Shown here: piece by piece, positions 53,810 to 62,874 of the stretch
Position numbering within the stretch: position 1 is the first letter of the stretch
Layout: each line of letters starts with the position of its first letter
From: DATARH01 sp036008175
Lineage (GTDB): Bacteria; Pseudomonadota; Alphaproteobacteria; ATCC43930; CGMCC-115725
Direction: 5' to 3'
Length of the DNA: 64,000 nucleotides
Assembly (NCBI GenBank): GCA_036008175.1
Contig: DASYOB010000098.1
Span: forward strand, 1 to 64,000
Notes under the pieces: model-generated
Told to the model about the DNA's origin: nothing
What the model saw: only the letters and a program-made list of their open reading frames with translations
Databases searched by the model: none
Made by a program: the position numbers and the translations under genes

Positions 53810-53860
53810 TCACAGGATCGTGGGTGTACTTCGCTCCGCAGCGTGCAGGGTGGCCAACAT
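53810..53860 (-). CDS. Upstream ORF (16 codons) in the decarboxylase leader
   Basis: An ATG at 53860 preceded by AAGGGA at good distance opens a frame reading MLATLHAAERSTPTIL and stopping at 53810, 111 bases before the decarboxylase start. Short leader peptides control ornithine decarboxylase in other bacteria through ribosome stalling. Whether this one is translated is unproven, but a ribosome binding site and an ATG within the most structured part of the leader are suggestive. Confidence 0.4.
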   Translation of the reverse strand: MLATLHAAERSTPTIL

Positions 53861-54026
53861 ATCCGTTCCCTTAAGGATGCCGGCCCACGGGTGACCGGCT
53901 CTGCCAAAAAGGACGCGTTACGTCGTAGCGGCACCCCTCGGGAAAAGTGGGGTTCTAGGCACGTGCGATTTGCGTCGCAGCGCTAGATAGGGGATTGCGC
54001 AGCGAATGCAAGAAATTTTTGTTTCT

Positions 54027-54926
54027 TCAATGATTTGCGCGCGGCGCGAGCAGAGCGAGATATTCCCAGGCAAAGGTTGCGGCGGCGAGCGCGGTGATTT
54101 CCGCCACATCGTAGGGCGGCGACACCTCGACCACATCCATGCCCTGGAACGACAGCCCGGCGAGCCGGCGCAGAATCGCCTGCGCCTGCCAGGTGAACAA
54201 ACCGCCGATTTCCGGTGTGCCGGTGCCCGGTGCGAAGGCCGGGTCGAGCGCGTCGACATCGAAGCTCAGATAGGCCGGCCTGTCGCCGACGACCGCGCGG
54301 ATGCGCTCGGCGGTCGTCCCCGGACTCTCTTCGTGCACCGTCTCGGCGAAGAGGATTGTGACGCCCTTGCCGACAGTCCAGTCATGGACGCTTTTGTCCA
54401 TCGGCGAACGGATGCCGACCTGCACTGTATGATGCGGATCGATCAGCCGCTCCTCGATCGCATGGTAGAACGGCGAGCCGTGGCCAAAACGCTGGCCAAA
54501 GCTTTCCGGCCAGGTATCGACATGCGCGTCGAAATGCACCAGCGCAAGCGGCCCGGTGCGCGCCGCCAGCGCCCGTAGCAGCGCCAGGGTTATCGTGTGG
54601 TCGCCGCCGAGGGCGACGAGGTGGTTCAGCGGCTTTGCCTGCGCTTCGATCGCCTTCAACGTACCTTGGATGTCGCCGTGAACGATGCGGAAATCACCGA
54701 TATCGGCGATGTCGCTCTCGGCCGGCGCGCTGCCGGCGATCGGATGGTCGCCATCCACCAGCATGCGGCTCGCCTGCCGTATCGCCGCCGGCCCGAAGCG
54801 GGCGCCGGGCCGGTTCGAGGTGCCGAGATCATAGGGAATGCCGGCGATCGAGATCGCCGCGTTGGGGTCGCTGCGCTCAATGCCGAGAAAGCTTGGCCGC
54901 ACGGCAAAGGTTGGGGTGTCGGTCAT
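54027..54926 (-). CDS. speB: Agmatinase/ureohydrolase family protein
   Basis: 299 residues. LVALGGDHTITLALLRAL, LALVHFDAHVDTW and YLSFDVDALDPAFAPGTGTP with EIGGLF hold the His and Asp residues that bind the two manganese ions of the arginase fold. The start segment SFLGIERSDPNAAISIAGIP matches agmatinases. It would convert agmatine to putrescine and urea. No arginine decarboxylase is nearby, so a related guanidino substrate cannot be excluded. Upstream of the decarboxylase leader in the same direction. Confidence 0.88.
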   Translation of the reverse strand: MTDTPTFAVRPSFLGIERSDPNAAISIAGIPYDLGTSNRPGARFGPAAIRQASRMLVDGDHPIAGSAPAESDIADIGDFRIVHGDIQGTLKAIEAQAKPLNHLVALGGDHTITLALLRALAARTGPLALVHFDAHVDTWPESFGQRFGHGSPFYHAIEERLIDPHHTVQVGIRSPMDKSVHDWTVGKGVTILFAETVHEESPGTTAERIRAVVGDRPAYLSFDVDALDPAFAPGTGTPEIGGLFTWQAQAILRRLAGLSFQGMDVVEVSPPYDVAEITALAAATFAWEYLALLAPRANH

Positions 54927-54970
54927 GTCGCTAATATGGGAAGCGCCCGATCACGGCCCCAGCCTCGCCG

Positions 54971-55438
54971 CTACAGCGGCTTTTCATAGAACAGGCTGGT
55001 GGCGATGCGATTCGGCGGGAGCTCGGCGTAATGGCCGAACGGCTCGCGGGCCCGAAAACCGCACCGCTCGTAAAGCCCTATTGCCGCCGCCTGCAGCGTC
55101 CCTGTTTCCAGCCGCAACATCGGCTTGCCGACGTTGCGCGCTTCCGTCTCAAGTCTGCCGAGCAGCGCCTTGCCGATGCCGCGCCCGCGTGCCGCCTCGC
55201 GGGTGTACATGCGCTTCACTTCGGCATAATCGTCGAACAAAGCGAGCGCCCCGCAACCGACCGCTGCGTCGCCTATTTGCGCCATGAAAAAGCGCACATT
55301 CGGCTGGAACACCTGCTCGATCGAGAGACCGTGCCGCTGCTCCGGTTCATAGAGAGCGCCAAGCACCTCGTCCAGTTCCGCGATCAGCGCCCTCGCGTCG
55401 GGTGTCGGACCGGAAAGACGCTCGATCGTGATGCCCAT
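54971..55438 (-). CDS. GNAT family N-acetyltransferase
   Basis: 155 residues. RMYTREAARGRGIGKALLGR is the acetyl-CoA pyrophosphate-binding motif (R/Q-x-x-G-x-G/A), followed by MLRLETGTLQAAAIGLYERC and GF at the C-terminal acceptor region. The start MGITIERLSGPTPDARALIA is typical. The acceptor is unknown. It lies 45 bases upstream of agmatinase; acetylation of a polyamine is possible by context but unproven. Confidence 0.88.
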   Translation of the reverse strand: MGITIERLSGPTPDARALIAELDEVLGALYEPEQRHGLSIEQVFQPNVRFFMAQIGDAAVGCGALALFDDYAEVKRMYTREAARGRGIGKALLGRLETEARNVGKPMLRLETGTLQAAAIGLYERCGFRAREPFGHYAELPPNRIATSLFYEKPL

Positions 55439-55463
55439 CGCCGCCGTTTTTCGGAGGTCCGGC

Positions 55464-56666
55464 TTACACCCGCTCGATGACCGTGGCGATGCCCTGGCCG
55501 ACGCCGACGCACATCGCCACGAGCGCGTAGCGGCCGCCGGTCCGCTGCAATTGCCGCGCGGCGGTCAACGCGATGCGCGGCCCCGAGGCGCCGAGCGGGT
55601 GGCCGATCGCGATGGCGCCGCCATTCGGGTTGACCCGGCTGTCGTCAAAGCCGACCTCGAGCCCGCGCAGGCAGGCCAGCACCTGCGCCGCGAACGCCTC
55701 GTTGATCTCGATCACGTCGATGTCGTTAATCGACAACCCGGCGCGTTCCAACGCCTTTTTCGCCGCCGGCACCGGGCCATAGCCCATAATCCGCGGCTCG
55801 ACCCCGGCGACGCCGGTGGACAGGATCCGGGCGATCGGCTGCGCACCGGCGGCGTCTCCCGCTTTGCGGCTGGCGACGATCATCGCCACCGCGCCGTCGT
55901 TGATGCCCGAGGCGTTGCCGGCGGTGGTGATGCCGTCCTTGAACAACGGGCGCAGCTTGGCGAGCGCCTCCATGTCGGTCTGCGGCCGCGGGTGCTCGTC
56001 TTCCGCCACCGTGACCGGGCCGGCGCGGCCGCCCGGCACCTCGACCGCGGTGATCTCGCCGGCGAAAAAGCCGTCCGCCTTGGCCGCGGCGTATTTCTTC
56101 TGCGAGCCGGCGGCGAAGGTGTCGGCCGCCTCGCGGGTGATCTGGTATTCGCGGGCAAGGTTATCGGCGGTTTCCGGCATCGTGTCGGCGCCATAGCGGC
56201 CCTCGACCTTCGGGTTCGGGAAGCGCGCGCCGATCGTCGAGTCGAAGACCCGCGCGTCGCGGCTGTAGGCGCTCTCCGCCTTGCCCATCACAAACGGCGC
56301 GCGGCTCATGCTCTCGACCCCGCCAGCGACAAACACGTCGCCCTCGCCGCAGGTGATCGCCTGCGCCGCCATCGCGATCGCGTTGAGGCCGCTGCCGCAA
56401 TTGCGCTGCAGCACCGCGCCCGGAATCTCGATCGGCAATCCGGCGACGAGCGCGGCGTGACGGGCGACGCAGCGGCTGTCCTCGCCGGCCTGGTTGGCGC
56501 AGCCGACGACGACATCCTCGACCTTCTCCGGCGAGAAACCGCTCTCGGCGACGACCTTGGCGATGATTCCGGCGAGCATGTCGTCGGGCCGCATCCGGGC
56601 AAGCGCGCCGGCATGGCGCCCGAACGGGCTGCGCAAACCGGTATAGAGATAGGCGTCGAGGGGCAT
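55464..56666 (-). CDS. Thiolase (acetyl-CoA acyltransferase)
   Basis: 400 residues. VLQRNCGSGLNAIAMAAQAI carries the nucleophilic Cys, NEAFAAQVLACLRGL the NEAF motif, GGAIAIGHPLGASGPRIALT the catalytic His, and YALVAMCVGVGQGIATVIE the second Cys. It cleaves 3-ketoacyl-CoA to acetyl-CoA in beta-oxidation. Some members of this PcaF-like group act in aromatic degradation. Divergent from HMG-CoA lyase across a region into which an inverted-repeat element has been inserted. Confidence 0.93.
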   Translation of the reverse strand: MPLDAYLYTGLRSPFGRHAGALARMRPDDMLAGIIAKVVAESGFSPEKVEDVVVGCANQAGEDSRCVARHAALVAGLPIEIPGAVLQRNCGSGLNAIAMAAQAITCGEGDVFVAGGVESMSRAPFVMGKAESAYSRDARVFDSTIGARFPNPKVEGRYGADTMPETADNLAREYQITREAADTFAAGSQKKYAAAKADGFFAGEITAVEVPGGRAGPVTVAEDEHPRPQTDMEALAKLRPLFKDGITTAGNASGINDGAVAMIVASRKAGDAAGAQPIARILSTGVAGVEPRIMGYGPVPAAKKALERAGLSINDIDVIEINEAFAAQVLACLRGLEVGFDDSRVNPNGGAIAIGHPLGASGPRIALTAARQLQRTGGRYALVAMCVGVGQGIATVIERV

Positions 56667-56791
56667 TGTCAGCTCCGTCGCGGGAGATTGAGGCGTGCAG
56701 TGACGCGCGGCGGCCCGCCACTGTCAAGCATCGGAGCGAGGTTGAACCTGCTCACCTGCTTTTCCTGCTTCAAGGGAGGCGGGGAGCGCGG

Positions 56792-57741
56792 ATAGCGCCT
56801 CAGTTTGAGTTTCTGTGATGGTGGGAGCCAACTCGCCCTTCTCGCCTGCTATGTTTCTCCAATGCTTGGCCAAGGTTCAGCGAACATCTCGTCTCCAGTG
56901 CTCCTCCACGCAGAGGCGTGGGCCGAGGCGTATGAGTTAATCGACCTTCAGCTTTCTCCCTTGGGGCTAAGGGCCATCGAAGCCCTGGGTCTGTATTCGG
57001 GGGATATTGTCCTCGATATTGGGTGCGGAGCGGGGCAGACCCTTCTCCAACTCGCCGAGCGGGTCGGAACTGAAGGGCAGGTGATCGGGGTGGACGTGGC
57101 CCCGTTGCTCCTTGAAATTGCCAAGCGGAGAACCGAGCCGCTCAGCCAGGTGAGATTGATCCAGGCAGACGCTCAGTCCTTGGATTTGCGGGCTGAGAGT
57201 ACGGATGCCGTGTTCTCTCGATTCGGTGTGATGACCTTCAACGATCCGGTCGGGGCTTTCGCCAACTTCCGTAGAATTCTGAAGCCGTCAGGTGCGCTGG
57301 CATTTTGTTGCTGGCGCTCCGTCCAAGAGAACGAGTTGGATCACCTTCCGCTCTCCGCAACGGGACTCCAGTCGATCGACGAGAGACCGTTCAGCTTTGC
57401 CGATCCCGGATACATACGCAGTACCCTTGAGGCGGCGGGATTCAGCGAGATCATCATCCAATCGCACGATGAAAAGGTCTCGAGCGGCGATCTCGACGCG
57501 ATGACCTGGGTGCTTCTGAAAGTGGGGGCGCTTGGAAAGATTGTTCGCGAAAACCCTGCTATGCGAGCGTCTGCCGAGCCTCTATTGCGAGAGGCCCTGG
57601 CTGCCCTGGGCGACCCCTCTAGGGTGCAGCTCTTGGCTTCCGTCTGGATCGTGACTGCGCGAGCTGGAGCAGCGACCCGGTAGCGGAGCCTTCCAACGTC
57701 CGCAAGCGGTTCGGAAGCCGAAATTCAAACTGAGGCACTAC
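56792..57741. mobile_element. Transposase-less inverted-repeat element carrying a methyltransferase
   Basis: The left end (56792-56815) and right end (57741-57718, reversed) form 24-bp inverted repeats agreeing at 20 of 24 positions, with the core GCCTCAGTTTGA identical. The nine bases CGGGGAGCG occur just outside both ends (56780-56788, three bases away on the left; 57742-57750, adjacent on the right), a likely target duplication. The only gene inside encodes a methyltransferase, and the DNA is visibly less GC-rich than its flanks. No transposase is present, so it would need one in trans. I could not assign the ends to a known IS family. Confidence 0.6.
56862..57683 (+). CDS. Class I SAM-dependent methyltransferase (UbiE-like), passenger gene
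   Basis: 273 residues from the ATG at 56862; an in-frame ATG at 56805 would overlap the inverted repeat. HAEAWAEAYELIDLQLSPLG, SAM motif VLDIGCGAGQTLLQLAERVG (about 52-71), VIGVDVAPLLLEIAKRRTEP and VFSRFGVMTFNDPVGAFANF are as in UbiE/COQ5-type enzymes of broad substrate. Codon use is looser than in neighbouring genes. It fills almost the whole inverted-repeat element. No good ribosome binding site is seen; substrate unknown. Confidence 0.8.
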   Translation: MLGQGSANISSPVLLHAEAWAEAYELIDLQLSPLGLRAIEALGLYSGDIVLDIGCGAGQTLLQLAERVGTEGQVIGVDVAPLLLEIAKRRTEPLSQVRLIQADAQSLDLRAESTDAVFSRFGVMTFNDPVGAFANFRRILKPSGALAFCCWRSVQENELDHLPLSATGLQSIDERPFSFADPGYIRSTLEAAGFSEIIIQSHDEKVSSGDLDAMTWVLLKVGALGKIVRENPAMRASAEPLLREALAALGDPSRVQLLASVWIVTARAGAATR

Positions 57742-57846
57742 CGGGGAGCGATAATTTACCAGCCAAACTAGGGCGTCCGGCCGAATGCTCTTCAATGCGC
57801 GGCGCCCGCAGCTTAGTTTAAGGAGCCGGGTCGAGGAGGAAGAGCG

Positions 57847-58791
<945 letters not shown>

Positions 58792-58858
58792 GGGACTCAA
58801 TCGGGCGGATTTCTGGCCCGCGGCTTGCTAGGCTGGCGCGTCCAGCCGGAGATCCCGC

Positions 58859-59071
58859 ATGTCCGAACCGATATCCGCCGAGCGCTTCGCCTATATCGCG
58901 CAGCGCGCCGGCCTAGACCCTGAGAAGATCGGCGCCGAGCGCTTCGAGGAATTGCGCCAGGGCACCCGCTTTGTCGAGCGCATGCAGCGCACGGTCAGGC
59001 GACCGCTCGGTGGACAGCCAAGAGAACGCGCGGCCGAGCCGGCGCATATTTTCGTTCATCCGAAGGCGTGA
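58859..59071 (+). CDS. Small GatC/AtzG-like partner of the amidase
   Basis: 70 residues. The core AQRAGLDPEKIGAERFEELR followed by QGTRFVERMQRTVRRP has the helical pattern of small amidase partner subunits, and the end AEPAHIFVHPKA is often seen in such proteins. It ends eight bases before the chosen ATG of the amidase gene. It may form a complex with the amidase, as GatC does with GatA and AtzG with AtzE. The family match is from pattern only. Confidence 0.6.
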   Translation: MSEPISAERFAYIAQRAGLDPEKIGAERFEELRQGTRFVERMQRTVRRPLGGQPRERAAEPAHIFVHPKA

Positions 59072-59079
59072 GGCGCGCG

Positions 59080-60525
59080 ATGGCCCAATCCATCGGCGAC
59101 CCGACCCAGCTATCGCTCGCCGGAGCCAGCCGCGCGATCACCGAGGGCGCGCTGTCGCCGGTCGCCCTGACCGAAGGCTATCTCGACCGCATCGCCGCGC
59201 TCGACGGCGAATTGCACAGTTATGTCCTGGTGCTGACCGACGAGGCGCTGACCGCCGCGATGGCGGCCGAGGCCGACATTCGCGCCGGCCGCTCGCGCGG
59301 CAAGCTGCACGGCATCCCGATCGGGCTCAAGGACATCTACAAGACGCGCGGTATCCGCACCACCGCCGGCTCGCGCGTCTATCTCGATCACGTGCCCGAG
59401 GAAGACGCCGAGACCTGGGTCCGGCTGCACGATGCCGGCGCCATCCTGCTCGGCAAGCAGGAGACGCATGAGTTCGCAATCGGCGGGCCGGATTTCACCC
59501 TGCCCTTCCCGCCGGCGCGCAACCCGTGGAACACCGAGCACTATCCCGCCGGCTCGTCGAGCGGAACGGCGGCGGCGGTCGGCGCGCATCTCTGCGCCGC
59601 CGGCATGGGTTCCGACACCGGCGGCTCGATCCGCGGCCCGGCGGCCTATTGCGGCATCGTCGGACTGAAGCCGACCTACGGCCGGCTCAGCCGGCGCGGC
59701 GTGTTCCCGCTGTCCTATACGCTCGACCATTGCGGCCCCTTGACCCGCACGGTCGAGGATTGCGCGTGGATGCTGCAGGCGCTGGCCGGGCACGATCCAA
59801 AGGATCCGGCGTCTGTCGACATGCCGGTGCCGGATTACGCGAGGGCGCTGACCCCGCGCATCGACGGGTTGTCGATCGGGGTCATCCGGCACTGGCACGA
59901 GGAGGACGCCGTCGCCGGCTTCGGACCGGAAAGCACGCCGTCGCCCGCCTATATTGCCGCTTTCGACGCCGCCTGCCGGACACTGGAGAGCCTCGGCGCT
60001 CGCCTGCGTGACATTCGCCTCTCGCCGCTGCTCGATTATGCCGACACCAACCGGCTGATCATGCTGTCGGAGGCTTTTGCGCTGCACGAGACGGATTTCC
60101 GCGAACGGCCGCATCTATTCGGCCGGCAGATGTTTGCGCGGATTGGGCTCGGCGCGTTCCTGAGCGCGGCCGATTACGTCGAGGCGATGCGGCAGCGCCG
60201 CGAGCTGTGCCTCGAAATGGCCGGAGCGCTAGGCGAAGTCGATCTGATCGTCTCCGCCAACTACACCGGTCCGGCGCCGCGCATCGACGCGGTCGGCACC
60301 TGGGGGGTGTTCGAGCGCGCCTCCTACACCGCTCCCTACAACATCACCGGTTTGCCGGCGCTGTCGGTGCCGATCGGCTTTGAGGACGCCCTGCCGCTCG
60401 CCTTCCAGATCGCCGCCAGGCCGTTCGACGAAGCCGGCGTGCTGCGCGCCGGCTTCGCTTTCGAGCAGGCGGCCGGGATCTACCGCCAGCAGCCGCCGAT
60501 GGCGGCCTCGCTGCCGGCGCGGTGA
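59080..60525 (+). CDS. Amidase signature family protein
   Basis: 481 residues from the ATG at 59080 (GAGG lies seven bases before); a GTG at 59068 overlapping the previous stop is possible. The Ser-cisSer-Lys triad is intact: Lys in GIPIGLKDIYKTRGI, Ser in YPAGSSSGTAAAV, and GSDTGGSIRGPAAYCGIVGL (followed by KPTYGR). It hydrolyses an amide; members include indoleacetamide hydrolases and GatA. No gatB is nearby, so a tRNA role is unlikely. Probably acts with the small protein upstream. Confidence 0.92.
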   Translation: MAQSIGDPTQLSLAGASRAITEGALSPVALTEGYLDRIAALDGELHSYVLVLTDEALTAAMAAEADIRAGRSRGKLHGIPIGLKDIYKTRGIRTTAGSRVYLDHVPEEDAETWVRLHDAGAILLGKQETHEFAIGGPDFTLPFPPARNPWNTEHYPAGSSSGTAAAVGAHLCAAGMGSDTGGSIRGPAAYCGIVGLKPTYGRLSRRGVFPLSYTLDHCGPLTRTVEDCAWMLQALAGHDPKDPASVDMPVPDYARALTPRIDGLSIGVIRHWHEEDAVAGFGPESTPSPAYIAAFDAACRTLESLGARLRDIRLSPLLDYADTNRLIMLSEAFALHETDFRERPHLFGRQMFARIGLGAFLSAADYVEAMRQRRELCLEMAGALGEVDLIVSANYTGPAPRIDAVGTWGVFERASYTAPYNITGLPALSVPIGFEDALPLAFQIAARPFDEAGVLRAGFAFEQAAGIYRQQPPMAASLPAR

Positions 60526-61079
60526 CCGGCCGGCGCGCCGGCCTCTTCGCGCTGGCGCTGTGGGCAGCGGCGGGCGCCGGCTGCGGCGCCGTCGGAGATA
60601 ATTTGGAGCTGACCGACGCGCAACAGGTCATCGCCGGCATGAAGCTCGGGCCGTCCGACTTGAAGGCGCTTGGCAGCGTCGATCGTTCCGACCGCCGCTA
60701 TCGGGTGGGCGAGCCGATCGCGCTGACCCTGCAGGTCAACAAGAATGCCTATGCTGCGGTACTGCGCGTGCTGCCGAACGGCGCGACGACGATCATTTTC
60801 CCGAACAAGGATAATCCCTCGGCGGAAGTGGCGGCGAACACCCTCGTCAAGGTGGCGGCCGTCCCCGCCGACACGCCCGGCACGGTGTTGTTCGAATTCA
60901 TCGTCTCGGGCTCTGGCGACTCCTTTCTGTTCGATCGCAAGCGCGCGGAAGCAGGGACCCATGCCGAACTCGGCGCGACGACACGCACCATCGCCAAGGA
61001 GATCACGATGTCGCTGAAGCCGGGTCCGGGCCGCGACACCGCCGGGGCGCATCTCGCCGTGCGGGTCGAAGCGCCTTAG
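60522..61079 (+). CDS. DUF4384 lipoprotein
   Basis: 185 residues from a GTG overlapping the amidase stop. A lipoprotein signal (LFALALWAAAGAGCGAVGD, lipobox AGC) anchors it to the envelope. RRYRVGEPIALTLQVNKNAY, then AAVLRVLPNGATTIIFPNKD, and KRAEAGTHAELGATTRTI belong to the DUF4384 pattern, often found in regulated protease or envelope-stress proteins. Function unknown. Confidence 0.8.
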   Translation: MTGRRAGLFALALWAAAGAGCGAVGDNLELTDAQQVIAGMKLGPSDLKALGSVDRSDRRYRVGEPIALTLQVNKNAYAAVLRVLPNGATTIIFPNKDNPSAEVAANTLVKVAAVPADTPGTVLFEFIVSGSGDSFLFDRKRAEAGTHAELGATTRTIAKEITMSLKPGPGRDTAGAHLAVRVEAP

Positions 61080-61080
61080 C

Positions 61081-61410
61081 TCAGCCGACCGGCACGAAAT
61101 CGTAGACGCCGACGCCCTGGATGATCAGGAACCTGCAAGGGCCGCCGCTCTCGCCCTGAACATGATGAGCCGTCTTCGGCGGCACCGCGCAGCGCTGTCC
61201 CGGTTCGAGCCGATAGGTATGCCGCGGCGCCCGCGTCTCGACCACGACAGGGCCTTCGAGGCAGACGAAGCTGTCCGTGATCTCGTTGTGATAGTGCCAG
61301 GGCACCTCCTGCCCGGCGGCGAGGGTCAGCACCGACACGCGCAGATCGGCGCTCTCGGCGACGATCTCGCGGCCGGCGATCTCGTAATTGCTGCGCGAGC
61401 GGATCTGCAT
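61081..61410 (-). CDS. Cupin domain protein
   Basis: 109 residues. VPWHYHNEITDSFVCLEGPV and EPGQRCAVPPKTAHHVQGES are the two cupin motifs with metal-binding His and Glu. The protein is a single beta-barrel; possible roles run from sugar epimerase-like to dioxygenase, but nothing in context decides. It converges on the DUF4384 gene with one base between stops. Confidence 0.85.
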   Translation of the reverse strand: MQIRSRSNYEIAGREIVAESADLRVSVLTLAAGQEVPWHYHNEITDSFVCLEGPVVVETRAPRHTYRLEPGQRCAVPPKTAHHVQGESGGPCRFLIIQGVGVYDFVPVG

Positions 61411-61474
61411 ATTTTATATTTTCTGTCTGCGAATGCTCGGCCGTAATTCTGTCACCGCGCGCAGAGCCAGACAA

Positions 61475-61927
61475 TCAGTTCGGCGCGCAGGACAGATCGG
61501 TGCCGGTGAACAGCGGCGCCAACCCCGAAGCACCGCTGGGCGGACAAATAACCCAGTTCTCCGCCGTCCCCGAGCCGGAAGAATTTCCGGCGCCAGTGGT
61601 CGCCGCGCCGCCCGAGGAGGTCGTAGTGCCGCGCGAGGTTGTTCCCGCCGATCCGCTCGGGGCGGTCGAGCTCGAGCTGGATGTGGTGCCGCTCGCCGCA
61701 GCAGTCGTTCCGGCCGTCGTGGAGGTGGTGGTAGTGGCGGTGGTCGGGCTTCCGGTCGTCGTCAATGACGGTGCGATGGGTAGCGCCACCGCCCCACCTG
61801 AGGTCGGGAAGCCGTTACGCGTCGCGGCGCTGCCGACATTCCCCGTAGTTGGGGTCGCGACCTGGGCCAGGGCGGGCCTGGCGGCGGCGAGCAGCAGGGC
61901 AATCGCGAACAGCGATGCACGCGTCAT
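61475..61927 (-). CDS. Secreted Ser/Thr/Gly-rich low-complexity protein
   Basis: 150 residues from the ATG at 61927; an ATG six codons upstream (61945) is also possible. A clear signal peptide (LFAIALLLAAARPALAQ) leads into a segment of about 75 residues made almost only of Ser, Thr, Gly and Ala, as in a linker or cell-surface spacer. The last 30 residues (ENWVICPPSGASGLAPLFTG, ending DLSCAPN) contain two Cys and look like a small disulfide-bonded module. No family recognised. Located opposite the cupin gene and divergent from the dienelactone hydrolase gene. Confidence 0.65.
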   Translation of the reverse strand: MTRASLFAIALLLAAARPALAQVATPTTGNVGSAATRNGFPTSGGAVALPIAPSLTTTGSPTTATTTTSTTAGTTAAASGTTSSSSSTAPSGSAGTTSRGTTTSSGGAATTGAGNSSGSGTAENWVICPPSGASGLAPLFTGTDLSCAPN

Positions 61928-62068
61928 ATCGAAGCAACGTGCCATTGCGTGACGGGTTCCGCGGCAGCCGGTCCCAGATCGGGGCGCGGTGAAACCGCGT
62001 GACAATGGCCGGAGATCGGATGACGCTTCGTGCTCCATATGATGCCTCACTCGAAGGACTCCCCCGCC

Positions 62069-62809
62069 ATGTACGAACAGGATGTCATCATCACCACCAA
62101 ATACGGCCAAATGCCGAGCTTTGTGGCATGCCCCGACGGCCCCGGCCAAGCCTCGCAGCACCCCGCCATCATCTTCTACATGGATGCGCCCGGCATTCGC
62201 GAGGAGCTGCGCAACATGACGCGGCGCATCGCCAAGCATGGCTATTTCGCGGTGCTGCCCGACATGTATTACCGGCTCGGCACGCTGCGCTTCGATGTCA
62301 ACCGGCGCGACGACGCGATGTTTCAGTGCATGCGGGCGGCGATGAACAGCCTGACCAACGCGATGGTCATGGACGACACCGCCGGGATCCTCGGCTTCAT
62401 CGACGCGCAGGACAAGGCGAAGCCCGGCCCGGTCGGTTGCGTCGGCTACTGCATGAGCGGGCAGTACATCACCGCCGCCGCGGCGACATTTCCGCACCGT
62501 ATCGCCTCGGCGGCTTCGCTCTACGGCGTCGGTATCATCACCGACAAAGAGGATTCGCCGCACCTTTCCCTCAACAACGTCAAGGGCGAGCTGTACTACG
62601 CCTTCGCCGAGACCGACCGCAGCGTGCCCGAGCACATCCCGGGTGAATTGAAGGGCCTCCTCGAAAAGCACGGCATCAAGCACGAGCTGAAGGTCTTTCC
62701 CGGCACCGAGCACGGCTTCGCGTTCAATGAGCGCGCGGTTTACAACACGCTGGCGGCCGAGGAGACCTGGGACAAAATGTTCGCGCTGTGGGGCCGCACG
62801 CTGAAATAG
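62069..62809 (+). CDS. Dienelactone hydrolase family protein
   Basis: 246 residues from the ATG at 62069 (AAGGA ten bases upstream; a start at 62030 is possible). The alpha/beta-hydrolase core shows PAIIFYMDAPGIREELRNMT, GCVGYCMSGQYITAAAATFP with the nucleophile Cys in place of the usual Ser (as in dienelactone hydrolases), and the His in PGTEHGFAFNERAVYN near the C-terminus. It would hydrolyse a lactone or ester, possibly in chlorocatechol or related degradation. Confidence 0.85.
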   Translation: MYEQDVIITTKYGQMPSFVACPDGPGQASQHPAIIFYMDAPGIREELRNMTRRIAKHGYFAVLPDMYYRLGTLRFDVNRRDDAMFQCMRAAMNSLTNAMVMDDTAGILGFIDAQDKAKPGPVGCVGYCMSGQYITAAAATFPHRIASAASLYGVGIITDKEDSPHLSLNNVKGELYYAFAETDRSVPEHIPGELKGLLEKHGIKHELKVFPGTEHGFAFNERAVYNTLAAEETWDKMFALWGRTLK

Positions 62810-62830
62810 GCAGCGCATAGATTTGGATGC

Positions 62831-62874
62831 CGCTCGCTACCGCGCCGGCTGCAATAACGGCGCGGTAGCGAGCG
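62831..62874. terminator. Perfect 17-bp inverted repeat at convergent gene ends
   Basis: CGCTCGCTACCGCGCCG (62831-62847) and CGGCGCGGTAGCGAGCG (62858-62874) form a perfect stem with a ten-base loop. It starts 22 bases after the dienelactone hydrolase stop and includes the last codons and stop of the gene on the minus strand. Very stable; a bidirectional terminator is likely though no T-run follows. Confidence 0.6.

Larger units (their letters stand above)
53700..53990 (-). ncRNA. Structured ornithine decarboxylase leader, speF-like
   Basis: The roughly 300 bases between agmatinase and the decarboxylase hold several hairpins on the minus strand: GCCGG/CCGGC (53899-53879), CGCC/GGCG shortly after the upstream ORF, GCCCGC/GCGGGC with a nested GCTT/AAGC pair (about 53753-53729), and CCTCC/GGAGG directly over the ribosome binding site. 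A known leader motif, speF, lies before ornithine decarboxylase genes in alphaproteobacteria. Position and layout fit it, but I matched by memory and not by a model. Likely polyamine-responsive control of translation. Confidence 0.55.

Noticed and set aside
53308..53934. Open frame running through the decarboxylase leader into another frame of the gene
   Set aside because: It is out of frame with the clear decarboxylase and would translate through the structured leader; no homology.
55428..56795. Plus-strand open frame (455 codons) opposite the thiolase
   Set aside because: Arg/His/Asp-rich shadow of the thiolase gene, with no start signal.
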